Origin: Streptomyces sp. SA15
GTDB lineage: Bacteria; Actinomycetota; Actinomycetes; Streptomycetales; Streptomycetaceae
Assembly (NCBI RefSeq): GCF_002291145.1
Contig: NZ_NTGE01000195.1
Location: 90,492-154,491, forward strand
DNA: 64,000 nt
Reading direction: 5' to 3'
Positions 1 through 8,007 of this stretch are shown here, piece by piece (position 1 is the stretch's first letter; each line of letters begins with the position of its first letter). The notes beneath the pieces are model-generated. The model was given only the letters and a program-made list of their open reading frames with translations, was not told the origin of the DNA and did not search any database. The position numbers and the translations under genes are program-made.

Positions 1-135
1 GCTGCGGCGTCCGCCACGGGCGGTCGAGTGCCTGCGCTGCGCCTGCGGCAGGCTCGGCGGGAGCTGCGGCCGTGGCGGCGGGCGGACTGGGTGGCCGACC
101 TGGACGACCACCTGATGGACGTGCTGGGTAGCTGA
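1..135 (+). CDS. C-terminal end of an unidentified protein (partial)
   Basis: Frame 1 is open from the window edge to a TGA at 133-135 and gives 44 residues rich in Arg, Trp and Asp, ending in DLDDHLMDVLGS. Third codon positions are almost all G or C, as in real genes here, so I take it as the 3' end of a plus-strand gene that starts outside the window. I recognise no family from this fragment. A perfect inverted repeat follows about 70 bases downstream. Confidence 0.45.
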   Translation, partial: AAASATGGRVPALRLRQARRELRPWRRADWVADLDDHLMDVLGS

Positions 136-206
136 CCTTTCCGGGTGGACGGTGCCGTACCGAGAACCTGCCGGTGCTGTAGGCACAGGGCGGAGCAGGT
201 TTGGGG

Positions 207-284
207 GATTGGCAGATCTGTTCCACCCCCGCGAAGGAAAACCCCAGGTCATATGGCCGTGCCGGTGGAACAGATCTGCCAATC
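207..284. repeat. Perfect 20-bp inverted repeat with 38-bp interior
   Basis: The left arm (207-226) reads GATTGGCAGATCTGTTCCAC and the right arm (265-284) is its exact reverse complement. Each arm holds the palindrome CAGATCTG. The 38-bp interior is less GC-rich than the surroundings and contains no gene. It could form a strong stem-loop, or be a tiny palindromic mobile element. The stop codon of the truncated metallo-beta-lactamase remnant (283-285) overlaps the right arm, so the repeat sits exactly where that gene loses its C-terminus. The arms are certain; the function is unknown. Confidence 0.8.
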
Positions 285-756
285 ACTGGAGAGAGCGTCG
301 CCAGGCCGTCCGGTCCAGGTCGGCGGCGTTCTCGGCGGGGTGTGGGAGGGCCGTGGCGAAGGTGTCGGCCGCCCAGTAGACCCGCGTCGTGGGGTCGAAG
401 AGTCCGCGCGTCGTCGGGTTGTCGAAGAACGGTGGCCTGATCGCGAGGAGCGTGCGGTCCCCGGCGGTGAAACTCTCGCCGTCGCGCACCCAGCGGGAGC
501 GGTTGAACGGCATCCAGAACTCCTCGGTGTCGATGGCGTAGCGGGCCATCGAGAACCAGGTCGTGACCAGGATGGCGTTCGGGCAGGTGGCCATGACCTC
601 GCGGACGTTTCCCGCGTGGTCGTGGTACTCGTGGGTCAGGAAGACCCATCGCAGGTCAGCCGGATCGACAAGGTTCCAGGCGTGATCAAGCCACTGCTGC
701 CGGTTCGACGGCGCACCCGTGTCGACGAGCACCGGCTCGCTGCAACTTCCGCGCAT
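283..756 (-). pseudogene. Metallo-beta-lactamase-fold hydrolase remnant, truncated at both ends
   Basis: The 157-residue frame contains a clear MBL-fold segment: the strand EPVLVDTGA near the start, the metal motif THEYHDHAGN at about residue 42, and an Asp-containing strand VYWAADTFA near the end. Intact members of this flavodiiron/ODP-like group are about 230-260 residues, with more sequence before the first strand and after the last. Here the N-terminus begins directly in the first strand, with an in-frame stop two codons upstream that belongs to the lipoprotein gene. The C-terminus stops inside a perfect inverted repeat. Tyr stands where the second metal ligand (His, Asp or Glu) of the HxHxDH motif is expected. 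I read it as a decayed gene; a short expressed protein cannot be excluded. Confidence 0.6.
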
Positions 757-759
757 TGT

Positions 760-1263
760 TCAGCAAGGCCCTCGGTAGGCGGTGACCGCCTCCCGTGCCG
801 CCGACACCTTCTCGGTGAGCAGGCCCTCGACGGCATCAGCGGCCGGAACATCGGTGGCCAGCTCCTTCTTCGCCTCGGCCGCCGCGAAGACGACCGTGCG
901 CAGGTCGTCGTTCAAGTTGGCCGGTACCTGGTCCAACAGCTGGGTGCCCGACAACGCCATGGCGTTGACGGAAGTGATCATGCCGTCCCGCTTCTTGGGC
1001 GTTTCGCCGGTCGCGAGGTCGAAAACTGCCAGGTCGAAGACGGGGCCGGCAGCCGCGGAGAACGTGTTCAGGTGAAGGCAGAAATCGGGCCTCGCCTCGG
1101 CGGAGGCCGAGGCGGAGGCAGCCGCCGAGGAGGACGGCGCGGAGGACGAGCGGACCGGGGAGGAGGAGGCGCGTGGTGAGGACGCCGACTCCTGGGAGGT
1201 GCCGCAGGCGGGGACGGCCACGGCCGCGAGGATCGCGGTACACAGCAACGGTGTGCTTCGCAT
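760..1263 (-). CDS. Secreted lipoprotein of unknown function
   Basis: The protein has 167 residues. The ATG at 1263 is followed by a lipoprotein signal: basic start, hydrophobic stretch, then a lipobox with Cys20 (AVPACG). After the anchor comes a Ser/Ala/Pro-rich linker (about residues 21-57), then a small helical domain with two further Cys, one near residue 60 and one the last residue, which could pair outside the cell. An upstream in-frame ATG would put 18 residues before the signal peptide, so I prefer the inner start. The stop lies in the same frame and only one codon from the first codon of the decayed MBL frame, so the junction may have removed or altered its natural end. No function can be assigned. 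Confidence 0.7.
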   Translation of the reverse strand: MRSTPLLCTAILAAVAVPACGTSQESASSPRASSSPVRSSSAPSSSAAASASASAEARPDFCLHLNTFSAAAGPVFDLAVFDLATGETPKKRDGMITSVNAMALSGTQLLDQVPANLNDDLRTVVFAAAEAKKELATDVPAADAVEGLLTEKVSAAREAVTAYRGPC

Positions 1264-1357
1264 GCCCGGCAGAGTAGGGGCGGACCTCGGGGACCGGTCC
1301 CGGCACTGCCCCGCCACTCCGGCGCCTGCTGTATCCGGGACCGCCCCTCGGTCCCGG

Positions 1358-1798
1358 CTACCCCTGCCGAGCTGCCAAGTCCGCCAACAGCTGATGCAAC
1401 GGCTCCGCAGCCCGCCGCCGGAACTCCTGCACCGCCCACCCGTTGCCGTCCGGGTCCGTGAAGTACATGAAGGTCGCGCCGTCCTGCGGTGCGAACTGCT
1501 GCGGCTCGCTGATCTCGAGGCCGCGCGCGGTCAGCTCCTCGTAGGCCGCCTTCGCGTCCGTGACGACCAACTGCAGCCCGTGGTACGTCCCAGGCCGCGG
1601 CATCCCCGTCGGGACCTCCAGCCCGTCGGCGAGGGCGATGGAACAGCCGGAGCCGGGTGGGGTCAGCTGCACGATCCGCACGCCCGGCATCACCTCGTCG
1701 TCGAGATCCACGTGGAAGCCGACCTTGTCCCGGTAGAACTCCTTGGCCCGGTCCACGTCGGAGACCGGCAGCAGAACGACTTCGAGGCTCATGTCCAT
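1358..1798 (-). CDS. VOC-superfamily (glyoxalase/bleomycin-resistance-like) protein
   Basis: The 146-residue protein has the paired beta-alpha-beta-beta-beta modules of the vicinal oxygen chelate fold: EVVLLPVSDVDRAKEFYRD opens the first and GLQLVVTDAKAAYEEL the second, closing with the typical YFTDPDGNGWAVQEF. Such proteins bind a divalent metal and act as glyoxalases, dioxygenases, epimerases or drug-binding proteins. The substrate cannot be told from sequence. The ATG at 1798 has GGGAG seven bases upstream, which decides it over the second ATG six bases later. It is followed on the same strand by the lipoprotein gene and preceded by a PPOX-family gene; no operon is obvious. Confidence 0.85.
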   Translation of the reverse strand: MDMSLEVVLLPVSDVDRAKEFYRDKVGFHVDLDDEVMPGVRIVQLTPPGSGCSIALADGLEVPTGMPRPGTYHGLQLVVTDAKAAYEELTARGLEISEPQQFAPQDGATFMYFTDPDGNGWAVQEFRRRAAEPLHQLLADLAARQG

Positions 1799-1840
1799 GG
1801 CCTGACTCCCTCGTCGAGGTCGGATGCCAGACGTCGGACG

Positions 1841-2350
1841 TCAGAACCGCCACCGCGTCTGGCTGAACGGCTCCCCCTTACCGAAGCCGAAAACCGTGCG
1901 CGGCGCCACCGCATAGACGACGGCGTGCCCAGGACCGTGGTGGAAATACCCCTCCCGTACCTCGAAGTGCCAGAATTCGCCGTACTTCGCCTCCCACCCG
2001 GCGGCCAGCTCGCGTAGCCTCCCGTTGTCCGACACACGCACCGCCTCGCCCTCGACCACCAGGTCGTAGCCCTTGTCCCAGATGTTGGTGCCGGTGGTCA
2101 GCACGACGTGCGGATTGTGTGCGAGGTTCTTCGCCTTGCGCTCCTCGGGGCCCGTGCAGAAATGCAGCGCGCCGTGCGCCCAGACCGCCGGCAGCGGTGT
2201 CACATGCGGTCGTCCGTCCGGCCGTACCGTCGAGATCCAGAACAGCTCGGCCGATGCGAGCAGCGCCTCGGCGTCGGGCCAGGGGATCGGTGCGGCCGCC
2301 TCGTCGCTGTAGCGCGGGTCGAGCCGGGTCTCGGGTTCCTTTTCGCTCAT
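1841..2350 (-). CDS. Pyridoxamine 5'-phosphate oxidase-family FMN/F420-binding protein
   Basis: The 169-residue protein shows the split-barrel flavin-binding fold: FWISTVRPDGRPHVTPL near residue 37, then KAKNLAHNPHVVLTTG, then DLVVEGEAVRV. This is the usual layout of small PPOX-class proteins that bind FMN or coenzyme F420 and reduce or oxidise unknown substrates, often in detoxification. Actinobacteria have many F420-dependent paralogues, so cofactor identity stays open. The ATG at 2350 is preceded by GGAGG at seven bases. It diverges from glnE, with about 160 bases between the two starts. Confidence 0.85.
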   Translation of the reverse strand: MSEKEPETRLDPRYSDEAAAPIPWPDAEALLASAELFWISTVRPDGRPHVTPLPAVWAHGALHFCTGPEERKAKNLAHNPHVVLTTGTNIWDKGYDLVVEGEAVRVSDNGRLRELAAGWEAKYGEFWHFEVREGYFHHGPGHAVVYAVAPRTVFGFGKGEPFSQTRWRF

Positions 2351-2509
2351 CGGTCGTCCTCCATGCCTGGTGTAACTCCGCGTTCCCCTGCCTTCCCGGT
2401 CCAGACTCTCCGCGCCCGCGGAAACTCATCGCCGGCCGACCCGGCGCTTCCCACCAGCTCTGCGGTTAGGCTCGGGCGCGTACGACCTTGATCGGACGGG
2501 AGGCCGGGG

Positions 2510-5506
2510 ATGACGGCGCCGGGGCGCAGGAGCAGCACCTTCACGCGACTGCTGCGGCACGGTTTCACCGATCCCTCCGCCGCCGAGCGCCTGCTCGACA
2601 GCGCGGAGCTCGCGCCGCTGAGGAACGACCCGGTGCTGCTCGACGCGCTGGGCGCGACCGCCGACCCGGACCTCGCCCTGCACGGTCTCGTACGGCTGCT
2701 GGAGGCGCAGTCCGGCCACATTGCCCGCCGGGAACTGCTCGACACGGTGATAGCGGCCAAGCCGCTGCGCGACCGGCTGCTCGGCGTGCTCGGCGCCTCC
2801 GCCGCGCTCGCCGACCACCTCGCCCGGCACCCCGGCGACTGGCACGCCCTGGTCATGTACGAACCGAGCGACCTCCACCCGGGGGTGGAGGAGTTCGAAC
2901 GCGGCCTGGCCGAGGCCACCGACCCGGTCTCCCTGCGCGTCGCCTACCGGCGCTGCCTGCTGTCGATCGCCGCCCGTGACGTGTGCGGCACCACCGACCT
3001 CGCCGAGACCGCGGCCGAACTCGCCGACCTCGCCACCGCCACCCTGCGCGCCGCGCTCGCCATCGCGCGCGCCGCCGCGCCCGAGGACGCCGCGCTGTGC
3101 CGGCTGGCCGTCATCGCGATGGGCAAGTGCGGCGGCCATGAGCTCAACTACGTCTCCGACGTCGATGTGATCTTCGTGGCGGAGGCCGTCGACGGGGCCG
3201 ACGAGGGCAAGGCCCTGCGGTCGGCCACCAGGCTCGCCTCGCACATGATGCGCATCTGCTCGGAGACGACCGTCGAGGGATCGATCTGGCCCGTGGACGC
3301 CAATCTGCGCCCCGAGGGCAGAAACGGTCCGCTGGTGCGCACGCTCAGCAGTCACCTCGCCTACTACCAGCGCTGGGCCAAGACCTGGGAGTTCCAGGCG
3401 CTGCTCAAGGCCCGCCCGGTGGCCGGCGACGCCGAACTCGGCGAACAGTACGTCGCCGCCCTCGAACCCCTCGTCTGGAAGGCCGCCGAGCGCGAGAACT
3501 TCGTCCCCGACGTGCAGAAGATGCGGCGCAGGGTGGTCGAGAACATCCCGGCCGCGGAGATCGAACGTGAGCTGAAGCTGGGCCCGGGCGGCCTGAGGGA
3601 CGTCGAATTCGCCGTACAGCTCCTTCAGCTGGTGCACGGGCGCGCCGACGCCTCCCTCCGCAGCGGCACCACCCTCGACGCGCTCCAGGCCCTCGCCGCC
3701 GGCGGCTACGTCGGCCGCGCCGACGCCGTCCAGCTCGACGACGCCTACCGCTTCCTGCGCTCCATGGAGCACCGCATCCAGCTCTACCGGCTGCGCCGCA
3801 CCCACCTCGTCCCCGAGGACGAGGCCGATCTGCGCCGCCTCGGCCGCTCCCTCGGCCTGCGCGCCGACCCGGTGGCCGAGCTGACCCGCGAGTGGAAACG
3901 GCACACCAGCGTCGTACGACGGCTGCACGAGAAGCTCTTCTACCGGCCACTGCTCGACGCGGTCGCCCAACTCGCCCCCGGAGAGGCCCGGTTGAGCCCG
4001 GAGGCGGCCCGGGAACGGCTGGTCGCGCTCGGCTACGCGGACCCGGCGGCGGCCCTGCGGCACCTGGAGGCACTGGCCTCCGGCGTCACCCGCAAGGCCG
4101 CGATCCAGCGGACGCTGCTGCCGGTCCTGCTCGGCTGGTTCGCGGACTCCGCCGACCCGGACGCCGGACTGCTCAACTTCCGCAAGGTGTCCGACGCGCT
4201 GGGCAGGACGCCGTGGTATCTGCGGCTCCTGCGGGACGAGGGCGCCGCGGCCGAGAACCTGGCCCGTGTGCTGTCCGCCGGCCGCCTCGCCCCCGACCTG
4301 CTGATGCGCGCGCCCGAGGCGGTGGCGCTGCTCGGCAACGGCAACGGGGGAGGCCTCGAACCCCGCGGACGGGCGCACCTGGAGCAGGAGATCCTCGCCG
4401 CGGTCGGCCGCGCGGACGGCGCGGCGCAGGCCGTCACGGCCGCGCGCGGTGTCCGCCGCCGCGAGCTGTTCCGTACGGCCGCCGCGGACATCGTCGGCTC
4501 CTACGGCACCGAGGCCCAGCCCGCCGAGGCCGACCAGGGCGCGCTCATGGACCGCGTCGGCGACGCGGTGTCCGACCTGACGGCCGCCACCCTCGCGGGC
4601 ACCCTGCGCGCGGTGGTCCGGGAAGGCTGGGGGGAGACCCTGCCCACCCGGTTCGCGATCATCGGCATGGGGCGTTTCGGCGGGCATGAGCTGGGTTACG
4701 GCTCCGACGCCGACGTGCTGTTCGTGCACGAGCCGCACGAAGGAGTGGATGACCGTACGGCCTCCGAGGCGGCCAACAAGGTCGTCTCCGAGATGCGCCG
4801 CCTGCTCCAGATCCCCAGCTCCGACCCGCCGCTGCTGATCGACGCGGACCTGCGGCCGGAGGGCAAGTCCGGACCGCTCGTACGGACGCTGAAGTCGTAC
4901 GAGGCCTACTACCGCCGCTGGTCGCTGGTGTGGGAGTCGCAGGCGCTGCTGCGGGCCGAGCCGGTCGCCGGGGACGAGGAGCTGGGCCGCCGCTTCGTCG
5001 AGCTGATAGACCCGCTCCGCTACCCGGAGGCGGGCCTCGGCGACGACGCCGTACGCGAGATCCGCCGTCTGAAGGCGCGTATGGAGACCGAACGCCTGCC
5101 GCGCGGCGCCGACCCGAAGCTGCACACCAAGCTGGGGCCCGGCGGGCTGTCCGACGTCGAGTGGACGGTCCAGCTGCTCCAGATGCGGCACGGGTCGGAG
5201 GTGGCCGGGCTGCGCACGACCCGCACCCGGGCCGCCCTCGCCGCCGCCCGCGCGGCCGGCCTCCTCTCGGACGAGGACGCCGGGATCCTCGACGAGGCGT
5301 GGGTGCTGGCGACGCGGGTGCGCAACGCGGTGATGCTGGTGCGGGGACGGGCCGCGGACACGTTCCCGTCGGAGGCGCGGGAGCTGGGCGCGGTGGGGCG
5401 GTACCTGGGGTACGGCCCGGGGCATGTCGGAGACATGCTGGACGACTACCGGCGTACGGCGCGGCGGGCGCGGGGCGTGGTGGAGGAGCTGCTCTACGGG
5501 GGATGA
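2510..5506 (+). CDS. glnE: Bifunctional glutamine synthetase adenylyltransferase / adenylyl-removing enzyme
   Basis: The 998-residue protein has the GlnE architecture: two homologous nucleotidyltransferase domains, each followed by a helical domain. The N-terminal adenylyl-removase active site is around residues 205-219 (GKCGGHELNYVSDVD) and the C-terminal adenylyltransferase site around 719-735 (GMGRFGGHELGYGSDAD), both with the two metal-binding Asp. Length matches the family. It reversibly adenylylates the GlnA-type glutamine synthetase; the target gene glnA, with its Tyr397, lies in this same window. The ATG at 2510 has GGGAGG upstream with good spacing. It stands alone and converges on a membrane-protein gene. 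Confidence 0.97.
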   Translation: MTAPGRRSSTFTRLLRHGFTDPSAAERLLDSAELAPLRNDPVLLDALGATADPDLALHGLVRLLEAQSGHIARRELLDTVIAAKPLRDRLLGVLGASAALADHLARHPGDWHALVMYEPSDLHPGVEEFERGLAEATDPVSLRVAYRRCLLSIAARDVCGTTDLAETAAELADLATATLRAALAIARAAAPEDAALCRLAVIAMGKCGGHELNYVSDVDVIFVAEAVDGADEGKALRSATRLASHMMRICSETTVEGSIWPVDANLRPEGRNGPLVRTLSSHLAYYQRWAKTWEFQALLKARPVAGDAELGEQYVAALEPLVWKAAERENFVPDVQKMRRRVVENIPAAEIERELKLGPGGLRDVEFAVQLLQLVHGRADASLRSGTTLDALQALAAGGYVGRADAVQLDDAYRFLRSMEHRIQLYRLRRTHLVPEDEADLRRLGRSLGLRADPVAELTREWKRHTSVVRRLHEKLFYRPLLDAVAQLAPGEARLSPEAARERLVALGYADPAAALRHLEALASGVTRKAAIQRTLLPVLLGWFADSADPDAGLLNFRKVSDALGRTPWYLRLLRDEGAAAENLARVLSAGRLAPDLLMRAPEAVALLGNGNGGGLEPRGRAHLEQEILAAVGRADGAAQAVTAARGVRRRELFRTAAADIVGSYGTEAQPAEADQGALMDRVGDAVSDLTAATLAGTLRAVVREGWGETLPTRFAIIGMGRFGGHELGYGSDADVLFVHEPHEGVDDRTASEAANKVVSEMRRLLQIPSSDPPLLIDADLRPEGKSGPLVRTLKSYEAYYRRWSLVWESQALLRAEPVAGDEELGRRFVELIDPLRYPEAGLGDDAVREIRRLKARMETERLPRGADPKLHTKLGPGGLSDVEWTVQLLQMRHGSEVAGLRTTRTRAALAAARAAGLLSDEDAGILDEAWVLATRVRNAVMLVRGRAADTFPSEARELGAVGRYLGYGPGHVGDMLDDYRRTARRARGVVEELLYGG

Positions 5507-5568
5507 CGGGGGATGACGGGCGCTGACGGCGCGGCCGACCACAGTGCCCCCGGCTCAGCCGCCCTCGC

Positions 5569-6459
5569 TCACCCCGCCCGAGACGGCGAGGGCAGCAGCG
5601 CCCCGCCTGCCCCCCGGACCGCCACCAGGCGCGGCAGCGCATACGGCAGGGTGCCGTACCAGACCCACGCCACCGTGAAGCCGAAGGCGAGGCACGCGAT
5701 GCCGCCCACCGCGTCCAGCCAGAAGTGGTTGGCGGTGGCGACGATCACCACCAGCGTGGCGGTCGGGTAGAGCAGACCCAGCACCCGCACCCACGGCACC
5801 GACGCCAACGCGAAGATCGTCAGCCCGCACCACATGGACCAGCCGATGTGCATCGACGGCATCGCGGCGTACTGGTTCGACATGTTCTTCAGGTCGCCGG
5901 AGGCCATCGAACCCCACGTCTGGTGGACCATGACCGTGTCGATGAAGTCGCCGCCGTTCATCAGGCGGGGCGGCGCCAGCGGATACAGGTAGTAACCGAC
6001 AAGGGCGACGCCCGTCGTCGCGAACAACACCATGCGGGTCGCCGCGTAGCGGCCGGGATGGCTGCGGTAGAGCCACACGAGCACACCCAGCGTGACCACG
6101 AAGTGCAGTGTCGCGTAGTAGTAGTTCATGCCCACGATGAGCCAGGTCACCGAGTTCACGGCATGGTTGACCGACTCCTCGACGGCGATGCCGAGTTGGT
6201 GCTCGGCCTTCCAGATCCAGTCGGCGTTGCGCAGTGCCTCGGACTTCTGCTCCGGGACCGCGTTGCGGATCAGTGAGTACGTCCAGTAACTCACCGCGAT
6301 CAGCAGGATCTCGAACCACAGACGAGGGCGACGCGGGGTGCGCAGCCGCTGCACGACCCCCTGCCGCGTCTGCCCCGTCTTGTGTCCCGCCTCGGCCATG
6401 ACGGGATGCGGAACGGCCTCTTCGCGGCCTTCCTGCGGCGTCACGGTCGTCTCACCCAT
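5569..6459 (-). CDS. PAP2-type membrane phosphatase / inositolphosphotransferase-like protein
   Basis: The ATG at 6459 gives 296 residues with about six hydrophobic segments. The C-terminal half carries a PAP2-like active site: PPRLM, then MPSMHIGWSMWCG with the conserved Ser-x-His, then HFWLDAVGGI with the catalytic His and Asp. This arrangement is typical of the PAP2/Aur1-Ipt1-like group that moves phosphate or phosphoinositol head groups on lipids at the membrane. The true substrate is unknown. The first about 45 residues are cytosolic and polar. An upstream in-frame ATG (6549) would add 30 Arg-rich residues with no family support. It converges on glnE and lies downstream of malR on the same strand. 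Confidence 0.8.
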   Translation of the reverse strand: MGETTVTPQEGREEAVPHPVMAEAGHKTGQTRQGVVQRLRTPRRPRLWFEILLIAVSYWTYSLIRNAVPEQKSEALRNADWIWKAEHQLGIAVEESVNHAVNSVTWLIVGMNYYYATLHFVVTLGVLVWLYRSHPGRYAATRMVLFATTGVALVGYYLYPLAPPRLMNGGDFIDTVMVHQTWGSMASGDLKNMSNQYAAMPSMHIGWSMWCGLTIFALASVPWVRVLGLLYPTATLVVIVATANHFWLDAVGGIACLAFGFTVAWVWYGTLPYALPRLVAVRGAGGALLPSPSRAG

Positions 6460-6664
6460 AGGCACAGAGTCTGCCAGAAAGGCCCTTCCCGGCAGATCAT
6501 CCCCTGGTCGGGTCCGGGCCGCGCGTCTACGCCCGGAAGACCCCCGCACCCTACTACCAGCGCACTGCGGAAAGAGCGAATTCTCCGCCTTGAGGACGAC
6601 TTGGTCGCCCTAAGGGTTACGTCAGCTTGATCGCCCCAAGGCTTTCGACCGCCCCAGTCTTGCG

Positions 6665-7714
6665 TCAGCGTCCCGTGTCCTGATGGCGACCCCGGTCCCC
6701 GGGCGCCGAAGCCGTGGAACCGCGTACCACCAGCTCCGGCATGAACACGAACTCGCTGTGCGGCGCGGGCGTCCCGCCGATCTCCTCCAGCAGCGTGCGG
6801 ACCGCCGCCTGGCCCATCGCCGGGACCGGCTTGCGGATCGTCGTCAGCGGCGGGTCGGTGAAGGCGATCAAGGGGGAGTCGTCGAAGCCCACCACCGAGA
6901 TGTCCTTCGGGACCTGAAGACCCCGCTGCCGGGCCGCCCGTATCGCGCCCAGCGCCATCATGTCGCTGGCGCACACCACCGCCGTACAGGAACGGTCGAT
7001 CAGCGCGGTGGCCGCCGCCTGGCCGCCCTCCAGGGTGTAGAGGGAGTGCTGGACGAGCTCCGACTCGATGGCGTCCGGGCTCAGGCCCAGCTGGTCCTGC
7101 ATGGTGCGCACGAAGCCCTCGATCTTGCGCTGCACGGGCACGAACCGCTTGGGCCCCAGCGCCAGCCCGATCCTCGTGTGCCCCAGCGACACCAGATGCG
7201 TGACCGCCAGCGTCATCGCCGCCCGGTCGTCGGGGGAGATGAACGGCGCCTGCACCTTCGGCGAGAAACCGTCCACGAGCACGAACGGCACGCCCTGCGC
7301 GCGCAGCTGCTCGTAGCGCTGCATGTCGGCCGAGGTGTCCGCGTGCAGACCGGAGACGAAGATGATGCCGGCCACGCCCCGGTCGACGAGCATCTCGGTG
7401 AGCTCGTCCTCCGTGGAGCCGCCCGGGGTCTGGGTGGCCAGGACGGGCGTGTAGCCCTGCCTGGTCAGCGCCTGGCCGATGACCTGGGCCAGCGCGGGGA
7501 ATATCGGGTTCTCCAGCTCCGGGGTGATCAGGCCGACCAGACCCTCGCTGCGCTGCCGCAGACGCACCGGTCGCTCGTAGCCCAGCACGTCGAGGGCGGC
7601 CAGCACGGACTGGCGGGTGGTGGCGGCGACGCCCGGCTTGCCGTTGAGGACGCGGCTGACGGTCGCTTCGCTCACCCCCGCCTGAGCGGCGATGTCGGCA
7701 AGCCGTGTGGTCAC
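6665..7714 (-). CDS. malR: LacI-family maltose/maltodextrin repressor MalR
   Basis: The N-terminal helix-turn-helix (TTRLADIAAQAGVSEATVSR) is followed by the LacI hinge and a sugar-binding periplasmic-protein-like domain to about residue 340. It is divergent from malEFG, the standard location of Streptomyces MalR, which represses maltose import genes and some secreted amylases and is released by maltodextrins. I place the start at GTG 7714, where homologues begin (VTTRL). An ATG at 7774 has a better ribosome-binding site (GAGGGAG) and would add 20 residues, but that stretch has less coding-like third positions (15 of 20 G/C). The intergenic region with malE contains repeated CTTGCA motifs. 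Confidence 0.93.
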   Translation of the reverse strand: MTTRLADIAAQAGVSEATVSRVLNGKPGVAATTRQSVLAALDVLGYERPVRLRQRSEGLVGLITPELENPIFPALAQVIGQALTRQGYTPVLATQTPGGSTEDELTEMLVDRGVAGIIFVSGLHADTSADMQRYEQLRAQGVPFVLVDGFSPKVQAPFISPDDRAAMTLAVTHLVSLGHTRIGLALGPKRFVPVQRKIEGFVRTMQDQLGLSPDAIESELVQHSLYTLEGGQAAATALIDRSCTAVVCASDMMALGAIRAARQRGLQVPKDISVVGFDDSPLIAFTDPPLTTIRKPVPAMGQAAVRTLLEEIGGTPAPHSEFVFMPELVVRGSTASAPGDRGRHQDTGR

Positions 7715-7804
7715 AGGGTGGGACTGTACCGGCCAGGTGTTGCCTTGCGCACCGATCCGGCGGCGTGGGCTCATCGCGCTCCCTCATGAAAGTGGCGGCA
7801 AGAG

Positions 7805-7941
7805 CTTGCAGAGTCTTGCACAGACCATCCCCTACCGCTCTACGGCTGTAAAGAAGCGTCTCACGACGGTCGCCAACAGGTCACGCCCGAATAACTTCAG
7901 ACCTCTCTTGCATCTTTTTGCTGCAAGGACTTTCGCAACGC
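7805..7941 (+). promoter_or_regulatory. malR-malE intergenic control region with CTTGCA motifs (likely MalR operators)
   Basis: CTTGCA occurs at 7805-7810 and 7815-7820, spaced exactly ten bases (one helical turn). It occurs again at 7907-7912, facing TGCAAG at 7922-7927 as an inverted repeat, with GCAACG at 7936-7941 as a weaker copy. Repeats of this kind upstream of Streptomyces amylase and malE genes are bound by MalR/Reg1. That these are the MalR sites here is inference from motif and position. The region serves both divergent genes. Confidence 0.65.
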
Positions 7942-8007
7942 TTACATCGCTGTTACGTTCACGTCGCTCGGCGGGGTCCCCCCTCTCGAATTCACCAAGG
8001 AGAACTC

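Noticed and set aside
145..1179. 344-codon plus-strand frame
   Set aside because: It runs antisense through the MBL remnant and the lipoprotein gene and is Arg/Gly/Val-rich, as expected for a shadow frame.
2426..5542. 1038-codon open frame on the minus strand
   Set aside because: Antisense to glnE; composition mirrors the real gene and shows no motifs.
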